From Deltaproteobacteria bacterium ADurb.Bin151 (lineage in GTDB: Bacteria; Desulfobacterota; Syntrophia; Syntrophales; Smithellaceae), in NCBI GenBank assembly GCA_002070455.1, contig MWDG01000025.1, positions 1 to 35,889 of the forward strand: DNA of 35,889 nucleotides. Reading direction: 5' to 3'. Shown piece by piece: positions 24,798 through 33,649 of the stretch (its first letter is position 1; each line of letters begins with the position of its first letter). A program made the translations under genes and the position numbers. The notes below the pieces were generated by a model, which was given only the letters and a program-made list of their open reading frames with translations, made no database searches and was not told where the DNA came from.

Positions 24798-26381
24798 ATG
24801 GGTCGTGATGTAAATTTTCCAATGTCAGGCGCCGTCTGCAGCGCCTATTCCCGCAACGAAGAAGACGAAACGCTCTCCCCGCTGGTTCTCGTGGATCAGA
24901 ACATGGCCCCCGCAGGACGCATCCGATCAGGTGATTCCGTTATTTTTTACAACATCCGGGGCGAACGCGAAATCGAATTGACCCGCAGCCTGACCGAAAA
25001 CACCTTCCGGGAATTCCCCGTTGATCCCAACCTTGCCGTAAATTTTGCAACCATGATTGAGTATCAAAAAGGGTTGAACGTCCAGGTCGCGTTTGAACCC
25101 CTGGGAACTCTTTCCGATACCCTGAGCGATGTCATTGCCGCTCACGGGTTGACCCAGGCAAAAATCACAGAAGCGGAAAAAGCCGTTCATGTCGGTTATT
25201 TTTTCAACGGCAAGAAAGCCGATCTTTTGCCCGGAGAGGAAAGAATCATTATTCCAACACGCAAAGACGTCAAACTGTTTGATGAAGCTCCGGAAATGTC
25301 CATCGCAGACATCACCCGCACGGCCATCGCCAAAATCAAAGATCCAGACTGTAATTTCATTTTGGTGAATTTCCCCAATGTGGATGTTGTAGGCCATATT
25401 GAAAATGAACCGGCCGTTCTTCGCGCAATTCAGGCAGTCGACCGGCACACCGGTCTCCTCATTGACGAGGCACTGCGACAGGAAATTGCGGTGATTGTTA
25501 CAGCCGATCATGGAACGGTTGAAAAATGGCTCTATCCTGACGGCGGTGTGGACACCGGACACACGGACAGTCCCGTTCCGTTTCTCGTTCTTCACCCCGA
25601 CAGAGAATTGACGCTGAAGGCTCAGGGATCCCTGATCGATGTCGCCCCAACGGTTCTGGATCTCTTCGGTATGCCTGCACCCCCGACGATGACAGGGGTT
25701 TCGCTTCTTGAACAAAGCAAGAATTCCTGCGCGCCTGTAAAGCGATTATTGTTTTTGATTCTTGACGGGTGGGGGCTTTGTGAAAACACGAAAGGCAATC
25801 TGATTGCCTGCGCCGAAACACCGGTCATGGATAAACTGATGAAGAGTTACCCGTCAGCACAGCTTTCCGCATCGGGCGTTGACGTGGGACTTCCGCCGAA
25901 AACCGTCGGCAATTCAGAAGCGGGACATATGCACATTGGCGCGGGACGTCGTATCTATTCCGACCGCCTCCGTATTGATGAATCCATCGCAAACAGTGAT
26001 TTTTATCAAAACCCGGCTTTTCAAAATACCATGAAACTGGCCAACCAAAAAGGCGGTTCTGTGCACCTGATGGGGATTGTTTCCTTCTTCAGTTCTCACG
26101 GCTCCATCGAACATCTTTTCGCCTTGATGGATATGGCGAAACAACTTCAGGTCTCCCGGCTTTTCATTCACTCTATGCTGGGCAGACGCGGCGAACAGGC
26201 TCAAAGCGGAGCCCGTTATATTCAGCAGGTGGAAGAAAAATGCCTGTCATTGCAACTGGGACAGGTCGTATCCGTCATTGGCCGCTACTGGTCGATGGAC
26301 CGCGAAGAAAACTGGGACCGGATTGAAAAGACATACCGAATGCTTGTTTACGGGGAAGGAAATGCGGTTCCCGGAAAGTGA
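24798..26381 (+). CDS. circularly permuted cofactor-independent phosphoglycerate mutase
   Basis: All parts of an iPGM (alkaline-phosphatase superfamily) are here, but in swapped order. Residues 10-305 match the usual C-terminal part: GDSVIFYNIRGER (Arg54, Arg57), EAEK (Lys128), NFPNVDVVGH (Asp196, His200), TADHG (Asp237, His238), TGHTDSPVPF (His255). Residues 315-527 match the usual N-terminal part: FLILDGWG (Asp323), GNSEAGHMHIGAG (Ser373), His434, then GRYWSMDR (Arg496, Arg502). The metal ligands are complete. Of the substrate site, Arg464 of the GRD motif is kept, its Asp is Gly, and the GG of GGVHSH is FF. A TAA stop in frame five codons before the ATG fixes the start. The new ends fall in one loop of the transferase domain. 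Lacks an obvious ribosome-binding site. Confidence 0.92.
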   Translation: MGRDVNFPMSGAVCSAYSRNEEDETLSPLVLVDQNMAPAGRIRSGDSVIFYNIRGEREIELTRSLTENTFREFPVDPNLAVNFATMIEYQKGLNVQVAFEPLGTLSDTLSDVIAAHGLTQAKITEAEKAVHVGYFFNGKKADLLPGEERIIIPTRKDVKLFDEAPEMSIADITRTAIAKIKDPDCNFILVNFPNVDVVGHIENEPAVLRAIQAVDRHTGLLIDEALRQEIAVIVTADHGTVEKWLYPDGGVDTGHTDSPVPFLVLHPDRELTLKAQGSLIDVAPTVLDLFGMPAPPTMTGVSLLEQSKNSCAPVKRLLFLILDGWGLCENTKGNLIACAETPVMDKLMKSYPSAQLSASGVDVGLPPKTVGNSEAGHMHIGAGRRIYSDRLRIDESIANSDFYQNPAFQNTMKLANQKGGSVHLMGIVSFFSSHGSIEHLFALMDMAKQLQVSRLFIHSMLGRRGEQAQSGARYIQQVEEKCLSLQLGQVVSVIGRYWSMDREENWDRIEKTYRMLVYGEGNAVPGK

Positions 26382-26387
26382 GACAAA

Positions 26388-26918
26388 ATGAAGTCCACAT
26401 TCAATCAGACAATCATTGAACTGGTAACAGGTGACATCACCGAGGAAGAAACGGATGCCATTGTCAACGCCGCCAACAGCCGTTTAGCCGGGGGGGCCGG
26501 TGTGGACGGCGCCATCCACCGGGCCGGCGGACCGGCAATTATGAAGGAATGCCGTCAGATCGGAGGATGCCCGACCGGCGAAGCTGTCATGACAACCGGT
26601 GGCAACCTCAAGGCGCGTTATGTTATTCATACCGTAGGACCCATCTACCGCGGCGGCACGCAAAATGAGGCCCGGCTGCTTTCTTCGGCTTATCAAAACA
26701 GCCTGAAACTGGCCTGCCGGAAAGGCTTGCAAAGCATCTCTTTTCCGGCGATAAGCTGCGGAGTCTACGGCTATCCGATTCACGAAGCCGCACATCTGGC
26801 ATTAAAAACGTGTATTGAATTTGCCCGTGAGAACACCGGGATTCAACTCATCCGCCATGTTTTATTTGATCAGCGGATATATGCTGTTTTTGCTCAAGAA
26901 TTCAAAAAAATCATCTAA
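26388..26918 (+). CDS. macro-domain ADP-ribose hydrolase
   Basis: The 176-residue protein is a single macro domain of the YmdB/Af1521/MacroD group. Signature parts are VTGDITEEETDAIVNAANS, LAGGAGVDGAIHRAGG, and ISFPAISCGVYGYP, with the phosphate-binding Gly-rich loops intact. Such proteins remove O-acetyl-ADP-ribose or mono-ADP-ribose from protein. It starts six bases after the mutase stop, so it is almost surely cotranscribed with it. The pairing with glycolysis is unusual and its meaning unknown. Confidence 0.93.
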   Translation: MKSTFNQTIIELVTGDITEEETDAIVNAANSRLAGGAGVDGAIHRAGGPAIMKECRQIGGCPTGEAVMTTGGNLKARYVIHTVGPIYRGGTQNEARLLSSAYQNSLKLACRKGLQSISFPAISCGVYGYPIHEAAHLALKTCIEFARENTGIQLIRHVLFDQRIYAVFAQEFKKII

Positions 26919-26932
26919 CAACCGGTCTGTCC

Positions 26933-28906
26933 ATGAATGTAAAGCCGACTTACGCAGAGCTTGAACAGGAAATCGCTAAATTAAAAGAAACCCTGCACGA
27001 GCAGAGCAGGCTTGAGAACCAGTGCCGTAAACTCGTTGATTCGACCAGCGACTCCCTGTATATTGTTGATGGAAACGGGCGCTACTTCTTCATGAATCAA
27101 ATTCATGCACAGCGGCTGAATATACCGGAAACCGGCTATACCGGCCTTTCTTATAAAGATGTTCATTCCCCCCAGCAAAGCGAACAGTTTGAAGCCAGAG
27201 TAAAGACCGTCTTTGAAACAGGCATCGCGATTCACGACGAGTATCAGCATCCGGAAGACGGCGGATATCTGCTTCGTACCTTCAGCCCGGTTAAAGATTC
27301 CACCGACCCGATGAAAATTACTGCTGTATCCGTTGTATCCAGAGACATCACAAAGATCAAAAAATTGGAAGAAGCTCTGGAAAAGTCCGAGGAAAAGTAT
27401 CGTCAGCTGATTGAATATTCCAGCGAGGCCATTTTTATTGTCACCAACGGAAAAATCAGCTACGCCAATAACAGCACACAAAAAATGATCGGTTATCCGC
27501 TTGAAGATCTGAAACTGATTTCTTTTATCAACCTGATGATCTCCGAAGACCGGGAAATGGTCTTTAACCGCCAGAAAGCCATCCTTCAGGGATACGAATC
27601 AGCAAATCATTACACATTCCGGATTGAAACCAAAGAAGGATCAACCATCTGGGTGGAGGCAGACAGTGTGGCAATCCAGTGGGAAGGCGTAACATCCACG
27701 CTGAACTTCATGCGCGACATCACAAAGCAGAAAAAAACGGAAACGAGACTGTTGCAGGCCCAGAAAATGGAATCCATTGGGACCCTCGCGGGCGGCATCG
27801 CTCATGATTTCAATAATCTTTTGATGGGTATCCAGGGACACACTTCCCTGTCTCTGCTGAAGCTGAATAAAAATGACATCCACTATGAGCATCTTTATGA
27901 ACACATCAAGACGATTGAAACCCTGGTTACAAGCGGAGCCAACCTGACCAAACAATTGCTCGGTTTTGCCCGGGGCGGCAAATACGAAGTCAAACGGGCG
28001 GACCTGAATACCTTAATTGAGAAAACATCGAAAACCATCGGCCGCACGAAAAAAGAAATCCGTATCCATCGCAACCTTGAAAAAGACCTTTGGCCGACAG
28101 ATGTCGATCAGGGACAGATCGAACAGGTTCTCCTGAACCTGTTCGTCAATGCCTGGCAGGCAATGCCCGACGGTGGCGATCTTTACATTGAAACAAAGAA
28201 CATCCTTCTGGACGAAGATCGATTTAAAGCCTATGGTAAAAGAAAAGGCCGGTATGTCAAAATCTCCGTAACGGATACAGGAATCGGGATGGATGAAAAA
28301 ACAAAGGAAAGAATTTTTGAACCATTTTTTACAACGAAGGAGATGGGACACGGCACAGGACTGGGGCTGGCCTCGGTTTATGGCATCATTAAAAACCACA
28401 ACGGTTTCATCAATGTCTACTCGGAAAAAGGCAAGGGGACAACCTTCAATATTTATCTTCCCGCCTCCACACCCGATGATCAAAAAGATGAAGACCGGGA
28501 ATTGGACGTTGCCGGCGACATCCTGTGTACGGAGACGGTTCTGCTGGTTGATGATGAAACCATGGTGCTTAACGTGGCCAGCGACATGATGAGAACCATG
28601 GGTTACACGGTCATCACTGCTTCCGACGGTTCCACGGCAGTGAACCTATACAGAGAAAATCATCAACGGATTGATCTCGTCATGCTCGATATGGTGATGC
28701 CGGACATGAGTGGCTCAGATGTCTTCGATGAAATAAAAAAGATCAACCCTCAGGCCAAAGTATTGCTGTCCAGCGGTTACAGTTTAAACGGACAGGCCAG
28801 CAGAATTATGGAACGCGGCTGTGACGGTTTCATTCAAAAACCGTTCACACTGGATGAAATATCCACCCTGCTACGGCAGATTCTGGGACAGTCCCGAAAA
28901 AAATAA
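26933..28906 (+). CDS. soluble hybrid histidine kinase (PAS-PAS-HK-REC)
   Basis: The 657-residue protein starts with a short coiled coil, then two PAS domains (about 33-140 and 150-270), a HisKA domain with His291 in GGIAHDFNN, and a HATPase domain. The N, G1, F and G2 boxes are intact (NLFVNAWQAM, DTGIGM, FEPFFTTK, GHGTGLGLASV). A receiver domain with phosphorylatable Asp586 (VMLDMVMPDMSG) ends it. There is no membrane helix, so it senses a cytosolic signal. No response regulator with an output domain is nearby. It follows the macro-domain gene after 14 bases, and a terminator closes the operon. Confidence 0.95.
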   Translation: MNVKPTYAELEQEIAKLKETLHEQSRLENQCRKLVDSTSDSLYIVDGNGRYFFMNQIHAQRLNIPETGYTGLSYKDVHSPQQSEQFEARVKTVFETGIAIHDEYQHPEDGGYLLRTFSPVKDSTDPMKITAVSVVSRDITKIKKLEEALEKSEEKYRQLIEYSSEAIFIVTNGKISYANNSTQKMIGYPLEDLKLISFINLMISEDREMVFNRQKAILQGYESANHYTFRIETKEGSTIWVEADSVAIQWEGVTSTLNFMRDITKQKKTETRLLQAQKMESIGTLAGGIAHDFNNLLMGIQGHTSLSLLKLNKNDIHYEHLYEHIKTIETLVTSGANLTKQLLGFARGGKYEVKRADLNTLIEKTSKTIGRTKKEIRIHRNLEKDLWPTDVDQGQIEQVLLNLFVNAWQAMPDGGDLYIETKNILLDEDRFKAYGKRKGRYVKISVTDTGIGMDEKTKERIFEPFFTTKEMGHGTGLGLASVYGIIKNHNGFINVYSEKGKGTTFNIYLPASTPDDQKDEDRELDVAGDILCTETVLLVDDETMVLNVASDMMRTMGYTVITASDGSTAVNLYRENHQRIDLVMLDMVMPDMSGSDVFDEIKKINPQAKVLLSSGYSLNGQASRIMERGCDGFIQKPFTLDEISTLLRQILGQSRKK

Positions 28907-28907
28907 T

Positions 28908-28929
28908 CCGGGCCGACCCGGCGGTTTTT
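28908..28929 (+). terminator. intrinsic terminator after the histidine kinase
   Basis: CCGGG and CCCGG pair around a CCGA loop, followed by CGGTTTTTG, two bases after the kinase stop. It ends the mutase-macro-kinase operon. Confidence 0.65.
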
Positions 28930-28956
28930 GTTTCGTCGTGATCAACCCTTTAAGTT

Positions 28957-29469
28957 ATGCCGTTTAAAAACATGCGAAGAAAGCATTCACATACCCGTCT
29001 TCAGCCTATAGGCGAAATACTGTCTGCCTCTTTGAAAAAAAAGGGGCTGGGCGCCAAACTGGAAGAAAACACCCTGATGAAGCTCTGGCCGGAGGCTGTG
29101 GGCGAGCAAATTGCGTCGCAAACCCAACCGGACAGATGGCGTGCGGGAACGCTGTTTGTCAAAACAACCTCCTCCATCTGGGTACAGCAGCTTCATTTCA
29201 TGAAAGAAGACATCCGGAATAAGCTTAATGAACTGGCGGGGAAAACAGTGGTCAGGGAAATTCTTTTCACCATCGGATATCTTCCCTCGCCCCGAAACAA
29301 CCCGCGCAATGCGTCCATTTCCGGCACGGCCGCTCTCAGCGAAAGGGACAAAAAAATGATTGCAGACTGCACGGGAAAACTTGCCGATCCGGAACTGGCA
29401 AAGATTGTTCAGCGGGTCATGAAAGCGGAAATCAGCAGACGGCGGCTTATGGAAAAGAAAGTTCGGTGA
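28957..29469 (+). CDS. DciA-like protein (DUF721)
   Basis: This 170-residue protein belongs to DUF721, whose best-known member DciA helps load the replicative helicase DnaB in bacteria without DnaC. The family core is IGEILSASLKKKGLGAKLEE, LWPEAVGEQIASQTQPDRWRAGTLFVKTTSSIWVQQLHFMKEDI, about residues 18-95. The C-terminal part (about 125-170) is charged and less conserved. It has no good ribosome-binding site, and an ATG at 28972 is an alternative start. Its 3' end overlaps that of trmN6 by 23 bases on the other strand. Confidence 0.85.
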   Translation: MPFKNMRRKHSHTRLQPIGEILSASLKKKGLGAKLEENTLMKLWPEAVGEQIASQTQPDRWRAGTLFVKTTSSIWVQQLHFMKEDIRNKLNELAGKTVVREILFTIGYLPSPRNNPRNASISGTAALSERDKKMIADCTGKLADPELAKIVQRVMKAEISRRRLMEKKVR

Positions 29470-30181
29470 AAATGTTTTTCATGTTTTCTGTGTACTGACA
29501 GGGAGACTGATAAATAAACAGAGGGGGTTCCATTTTCATCTCTTCGCGTGAACCGCTGCGTCCCTCGGCCAGAACGAACTCTGCATTGGATGACGCATCG
29601 GAAAAAACCAGCTTCATTCTCTTTGGCTCCATTTTCCTTTTGCGAAACAGACTGATCAGATCCACCATTCTTGATGCCGGGTAAATTGTAAACACCCGGC
29701 CTCCGGGTTTGAGCGTATGCTGGGCTGCCTGTAGAAAATAGTCAAGCGATCCGCTGATTTCATGACGGGCAATGGCCTTTTCCAGCAACGGATTAATGCG
29801 GCCTGAATTAATCTTCCGGTAGGGTGGATTAAAAACGATAGTGTCAAAAGAATTCGGGCTGTATATTTTTTTGATGTTCCGCGCATCTCCCTCATGGATG
29901 ATTACACGCCGCTGCATTCCGTTTAGCTCAACATTTTTTTTCGCCATCAGGGCAAGGCCGTGCTGAATTTCCAGTCCGTACCATCTCGAATGGACATAAC
30001 GGCCGGCCAGTACCAGTGCCATGACCCCGTTGCCGCACCCCAGATCAAGGTTCACGGTCCGGGACTTCACAGAAACAAAGTGGGCCAGAATGAGCGAATC
30101 CAGATTAAAACGGTAGCCACGTCTGCTCTGACATATTTTCAGCTTTCCATCCAGAATTTCATCAATCGTTTCTTCGTCCAT
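29447..30181 (-). CDS. TrmN6-like tRNA (adenine-N6)-methyltransferase
   Basis: The 244-residue SAM enzyme has the order of YfiC/TrmN6, which methylates adenine 37 of tRNA-Val: RGYRFNLDSLILAHF near the start, SAM motif LDLGCGNGVMALVLA, and the amino-methyltransferase motif NPPY (118-121). The last gene of the nadK-to-trmN6 operon, it follows mltA after about 110 bases that contain no clear terminator. Substrate assignment is from the family pattern; other N6-adenine methyltransferases share NPPY. Confidence 0.85.
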   Translation of the reverse strand: MDEETIDEILDGKLKICQSRRGYRFNLDSLILAHFVSVKSRTVNLDLGCGNGVMALVLAGRYVHSRWYGLEIQHGLALMAKKNVELNGMQRRVIIHEGDARNIKKIYSPNSFDTIVFNPPYRKINSGRINPLLEKAIARHEISGSLDYFLQAAQHTLKPGGRVFTIYPASRMVDLISLFRKRKMEPKRMKLVFSDASSNAEFVLAEGRSGSREEMKMEPPLFIYQSPCQYTENMKNIFTELSFP

Positions 30182-30295
30182 CCGTTTATAAACCCTGGAA
30201 CAAATTTTTTCGAGGCATCCTTGACCGGTCAGATCACTTGTTCCTCATTTTTTGGTGAGACCTACTTGTGTTCCCGTCAGAACAGCGTTTCCCCG

Positions 30296-31483
30296 TCATT
30301 TGCGGAGCAGAAAATATAATTCGCCTTTTTCCTTGAGAGAACCCGCTGTGGCCTGTGCTTCCGGACCAAATCCGCAGAAAAGGTCGACCCGGCCCGGTCC
30401 TTGAATCGCCGATCCCTTGTCCTGATTCAATACGAATCGGGAAAAATTGACACGCCTGATCACATTGTACTGGTCATCAAATACCGGCTTACGCAAACGG
30501 ATGAATCCCAGAGCGCCCTGCGGATAATAATCCGGATCTGTGGCAATCGAACGTGCCGGTGTCACCGGCTCGCCCATGGAACCAACCGGTTCATGATCCA
30601 CAAAGCGGAAAAAGATGTAGCGTTCGTTGACGCCCAGAATTTCATAAAGTTCCTGCTCACTTTTGCCCTTCAGCCACACTTTGAAGTTGCGGTATGTCGT
30701 GTCTCTCTTATCGATTCTGTTTTTGCTCAACATGCTGTGGGCGACGGAACTGAAAGGTCTACCGTTGTTTTGCGCATAGCTGACTGTCAGAATTCTTCCG
30801 TCTTCCAGTTTAATTTTGCCTGATCCCTGGGTGTGCAAAGTGTTCAGCTCGACCGGATCAGAAACCCAGACAAGCTCCAGTCCTTTTCCCCGGAGTACGC
30901 CATCAACATCGATTTCCCGGCGTGTATAATAGGGGACCTTCTTACCGTTCACGCTCCGGCTGATTTTCATTTTATTGTTTGATCCCTTTTCCATCACGAT
31001 ATCCGTAGGCGGCCGGTATAGGGGATACCTGTATTTTTCCGTCCGTGTAAGGGATCCCTCCAGCAGTGGTTCATAATAGCCGGTAAAAAGGATGGAACCG
31101 TCTCCGTTTTCCCCCGGCGCTTTGAGCATGATGAATTCTTCTTCAATCCGTTTTTTCTTCTGTTCCATCGAAACATCGGATTGGACAATCTCACGAAAAG
31201 CGACCAGCGTGTCTTTCATTTCCTTTGCCCCGACGGATCGGTCGGCCAGATTAAAGGTCCGGTTGCGCCCGCGACCATCGTAATAGCGAAGGCTTCTCTC
31301 AATCGCCAAAACCAGTGTTTCTTTATCCAGATCGTCAATGAAACCCGGCCCGGATGTTTCCATGGCAGCCAGAGGATCATCGGGTAAGGGAGCTTTCGGT
31401 TCATAGGTAGCCCGGCGCGCACATCCGGCGAAAACCAAAACCATCGTCAGCATCAGGAAGAAAACGATTTTCAGGTGTGTCAT
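30296..31483 (-). CDS. mltA: MltA-type lytic transglycosylase lipoprotein
   Basis: This 395-residue outer-membrane lipoprotein (lipobox VFAGC, Cys21) belongs to MltA, which cleaves peptidoglycan glycan strands to 1,6-anhydro products. Family segments include FTGYYEPLLEGS, YPLYRPP, VSYAQNNGRPFSSV, and the C-terminal 3D domain with FVLNQDKGSAIQGPGRVDLFCG, whose Asp is catalytic. The stop falls in the leader of trmN6, and the start overlaps the GNAT gene by four bases. Confidence 0.94.
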   Translation of the reverse strand: MTHLKIVFFLMLTMVLVFAGCARRATYEPKAPLPDDPLAAMETSGPGFIDDLDKETLVLAIERSLRYYDGRGRNRTFNLADRSVGAKEMKDTLVAFREIVQSDVSMEQKKKRIEEEFIMLKAPGENGDGSILFTGYYEPLLEGSLTRTEKYRYPLYRPPTDIVMEKGSNNKMKISRSVNGKKVPYYTRREIDVDGVLRGKGLELVWVSDPVELNTLHTQGSGKIKLEDGRILTVSYAQNNGRPFSSVAHSMLSKNRIDKRDTTYRNFKVWLKGKSEQELYEILGVNERYIFFRFVDHEPVGSMGEPVTPARSIATDPDYYPQGALGFIRLRKPVFDDQYNVIRRVNFSRFVLNQDKGSAIQGPGRVDLFCGFGPEAQATAGSLKEKGELYFLLRK

Positions 31484-31938
31484 AGTTCGATCATCATCGC
31501 GACTTCGTCACAGTAATCAGGATACTTGGGACAGCGGAAACAGTCCGACCAGATTTTTTCGGGCAGTGTGGACCGGTCCACTTCCTTAAATCCCAGCCTG
31601 GCAAAGAATTCCTTCTTATAGGTCAGGGAAAATATGCGAAACAGATCCAGGGTGATGGCTTCGGAAATGCAGAATTCAACCATTTTCCTGCCGATGCCTT
31701 TTTTCCGGAAGGCCTCGTCAACAAACAGAGAACGGATTTCGGCCAGGTTTTCCCAGATAATATTCATCGCGCAGATCCCGACGATCTTCTGTTCATTCTC
31801 GTCATAGTAAACGATGAAGTCCCGTACGGAATTATACATATCCATCAGTGACCGGGACAGCATTTCCCCTTTTGCCGCAGACTGGTTGATCATGCGGTGA
31901 ATGGTTTTGACGTCACTGATGCGCGCTTTTCTCAGCAT
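31480..31938 (-). CDS. GNAT acetyltransferase, short N-acetylglutamate synthase-like
   Basis: The start at 31938 follows an excellent ribosome-binding site (GGGAGGAGAAGAC). The 152-residue GNAT protein has the acetyl-CoA loop RKKGIGRKMVEF and the ArgA-like tail RLGFKEVDRSTLPEKIWSDCFRCP. This is close to the acetyltransferase half of ArgA, without the kinase-like half, as in the short NAGS enzymes of several Deltaproteobacteria. It carries four cysteines in its last 20 residues (DCFRCPKYPDYC). It overlaps recN by 26 bases. The substrate, glutamate, is inference. Confidence 0.75.
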   Translation of the reverse strand: MLRKARISDVKTIHRMINQSAAKGEMLSRSLMDMYNSVRDFIVYYDENEQKIVGICAMNIIWENLAEIRSLFVDEAFRKKGIGRKMVEFCISEAITLDLFRIFSLTYKKEFFARLGFKEVDRSTLPEKIWSDCFRCPKYPDYCDEVAMMIEL

Positions 31939-33649
31939 GTCTTCTCCTCCCTCTGCCGGGCGAAACACGCTCTGCTTTCGCGGCGGCAAGCATTTCGCGA
32001 GCGTGGTCTTTCGCGGTTTCGGTCACATCCACGCCTGCCAGCATCCGGCCAATCTCTTCTATTTTCTGCTTTTCGTCAATCTCTTCCACCATCGCGGATG
32101 TCCGGCCTCCCGACACCTGTTTGGTGACCCGCAGATGACGGCCCCCGAAACTGGCAATCTGCGGCAGATGGGTAATGCAAATCACCTGATGATGGGCGGA
32201 CAGATCCTGTAATTTCCGGCCTACAATTTCCGCCGTGGCACCGCCGATGCCGCTGTCCACTTCATCAAACACGACCGTGGCAACCGATCCGGTCTGCGAC
32301 AAAACGTTTTTCAGGGCCAGCACGATGCGGGACAGTTCACCGCCGGAAGCAATTCTGTTCAAGGCTTTCGGTTCTTCCCCTGTATTTGCCGTCAGATAAA
32401 ATTCTATTACATCGCCGCCTTTCGGACCATACGAAATTTCTTCCTCCGTGCAGCAACGCAAAAACTGAACAAAGAATCCGGCATGAGGCATATTCAAATC
32501 ATGAATTTCGGCGTCAACCGCTTCTTTTAATCGCGTCGCCGCCTGTGTTCTGAATTGCGAGAGCTCCAAGGCTTTTTGACGCAAATCACGGACTGCCGCA
32601 TCTTTTTCCTGCCGCAATCTCAGAAGTTCTTCCTCCACGCCGGAAACCTGCTGCAACTCTTCTTCCATTTCCCGCTTTCGGGCCAGCAGGGATTCCAGCG
32701 TCCCTCCGTGCTTTCGCTTCAGCCGGTTGATCATATCCAGACGTTCATCAATCGCCGCAAGCCGCTCGGGATCAAAAATCAGTTTCCCGCGATAATCACG
32801 CAATACCAATGCCGCTTCCTGCAGAGTTACATAACTGTTTTCCATGTCGGGAAGGGACAGTTTTAAGTTTGGATCAATCTTTTGAATATCATCAATCCGG
32901 GTGAGCACTTCTTTGAGCTGAGTGTTAATGCAGCCGCTTTCCTCATAAAGCAGGGTGTATGCCCGGTCGGACCAGTCCGCAAGCTTCTGGATATTTGACA
33001 GCACTTTTTTTTCTTCAGCCAGCGCCGTATCTTCACCTGCACACGGATCGAGGTTTTTGATTTCCGCAAGTTGAAACTCGATCAGATCGGTTCTTTCCTG
33101 CCGATGACGGCGCGCCTCTTCCAGCTTTTCGATCCGGCTACAGATCTGCTGATGCCGTAAATAGATGTCTTCATAAGCCCTGCGCTCACCGAGGCAGCCC
33201 CCGAATTCATCCAGGATATCAATGTGATTTTCCGCACATAAAATCACCTGATGTTCATGCTGCCCGCAGATGTTAATCAAAGATTCGCTGATCCGGCCCA
33301 GATTGGCCAGTGTGGCCATCTGTCCGTTGATTTGCACCCTGTTTTTGCCGTTGCGCGAAATCACGCGACGGATCACAAGTTCTGCACCCGCCGAAAATCC
33401 CATCGCAGTCAGCTTTTCCTGAAGCGGTTTATTATTTTGGATGTTAAAGAGAGCTTCCACCGTAGCGGTATCCATCTTCGTCCGAATCATTTCCGCTGTT
33501 GCCCGGTCTCCTAAAAGAAGGCTGACGGCTCCGATGAGAATGGATTTGCCAGCTCCGGTTTCACCCGATATGATGTTCAGACCATCCGCGAATGAAACAT
33601 GAAGCTCATCAATGATGGCAAAGTTGGTAATGCTCAGATCATGAAGCAT
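31913..33649 (-). CDS. recN: DNA repair ATPase RecN
   Basis: The 578-residue SMC-like protein acts in double-strand-break repair. It starts MLHDLSITNFAIIDEL, has Walker A GETGAGKS (29-36), a central coiled coil (about 160-370), the ABC signature region LNRIASGGELSRIVLALK, and Walker B VVFDEVDSGIGG. The length and motif order are standard. It overlaps nadK by 11 bases and the GNAT gene by 26, so all three are likely coupled. nadK-recN adjacency is widespread. Confidence 0.97.
   Translation of the reverse strand: MLHDLSITNFAIIDELHVSFADGLNIISGETGAGKSILIGAVSLLLGDRATAEMIRTKMDTATVEALFNIQNNKPLQEKLTAMGFSAGAELVIRRVISRNGKNRVQINGQMATLANLGRISESLINICGQHEHQVILCAENHIDILDEFGGCLGERRAYEDIYLRHQQICSRIEKLEEARRHRQERTDLIEFQLAEIKNLDPCAGEDTALAEEKKVLSNIQKLADWSDRAYTLLYEESGCINTQLKEVLTRIDDIQKIDPNLKLSLPDMENSYVTLQEAALVLRDYRGKLIFDPERLAAIDERLDMINRLKRKHGGTLESLLARKREMEEELQQVSGVEEELLRLRQEKDAAVRDLRQKALELSQFRTQAATRLKEAVDAEIHDLNMPHAGFFVQFLRCCTEEEISYGPKGGDVIEFYLTANTGEEPKALNRIASGGELSRIVLALKNVLSQTGSVATVVFDEVDSGIGGATAEIVGRKLQDLSAHHQVICITHLPQIASFGGRHLRVTKQVSGGRTSAMVEEIDEKQKIEEIGRMLAGVDVTETAKDHAREMLAAAKAERVSPGRGRRRHAEKSAHQ

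Noticed and set aside
24927..25715. 262-codon minus-strand frame antisense to the mutase
   Set aside because: It is a mirror of conserved iPGM coding sequence, without ribosome-binding site or recognisable motif.
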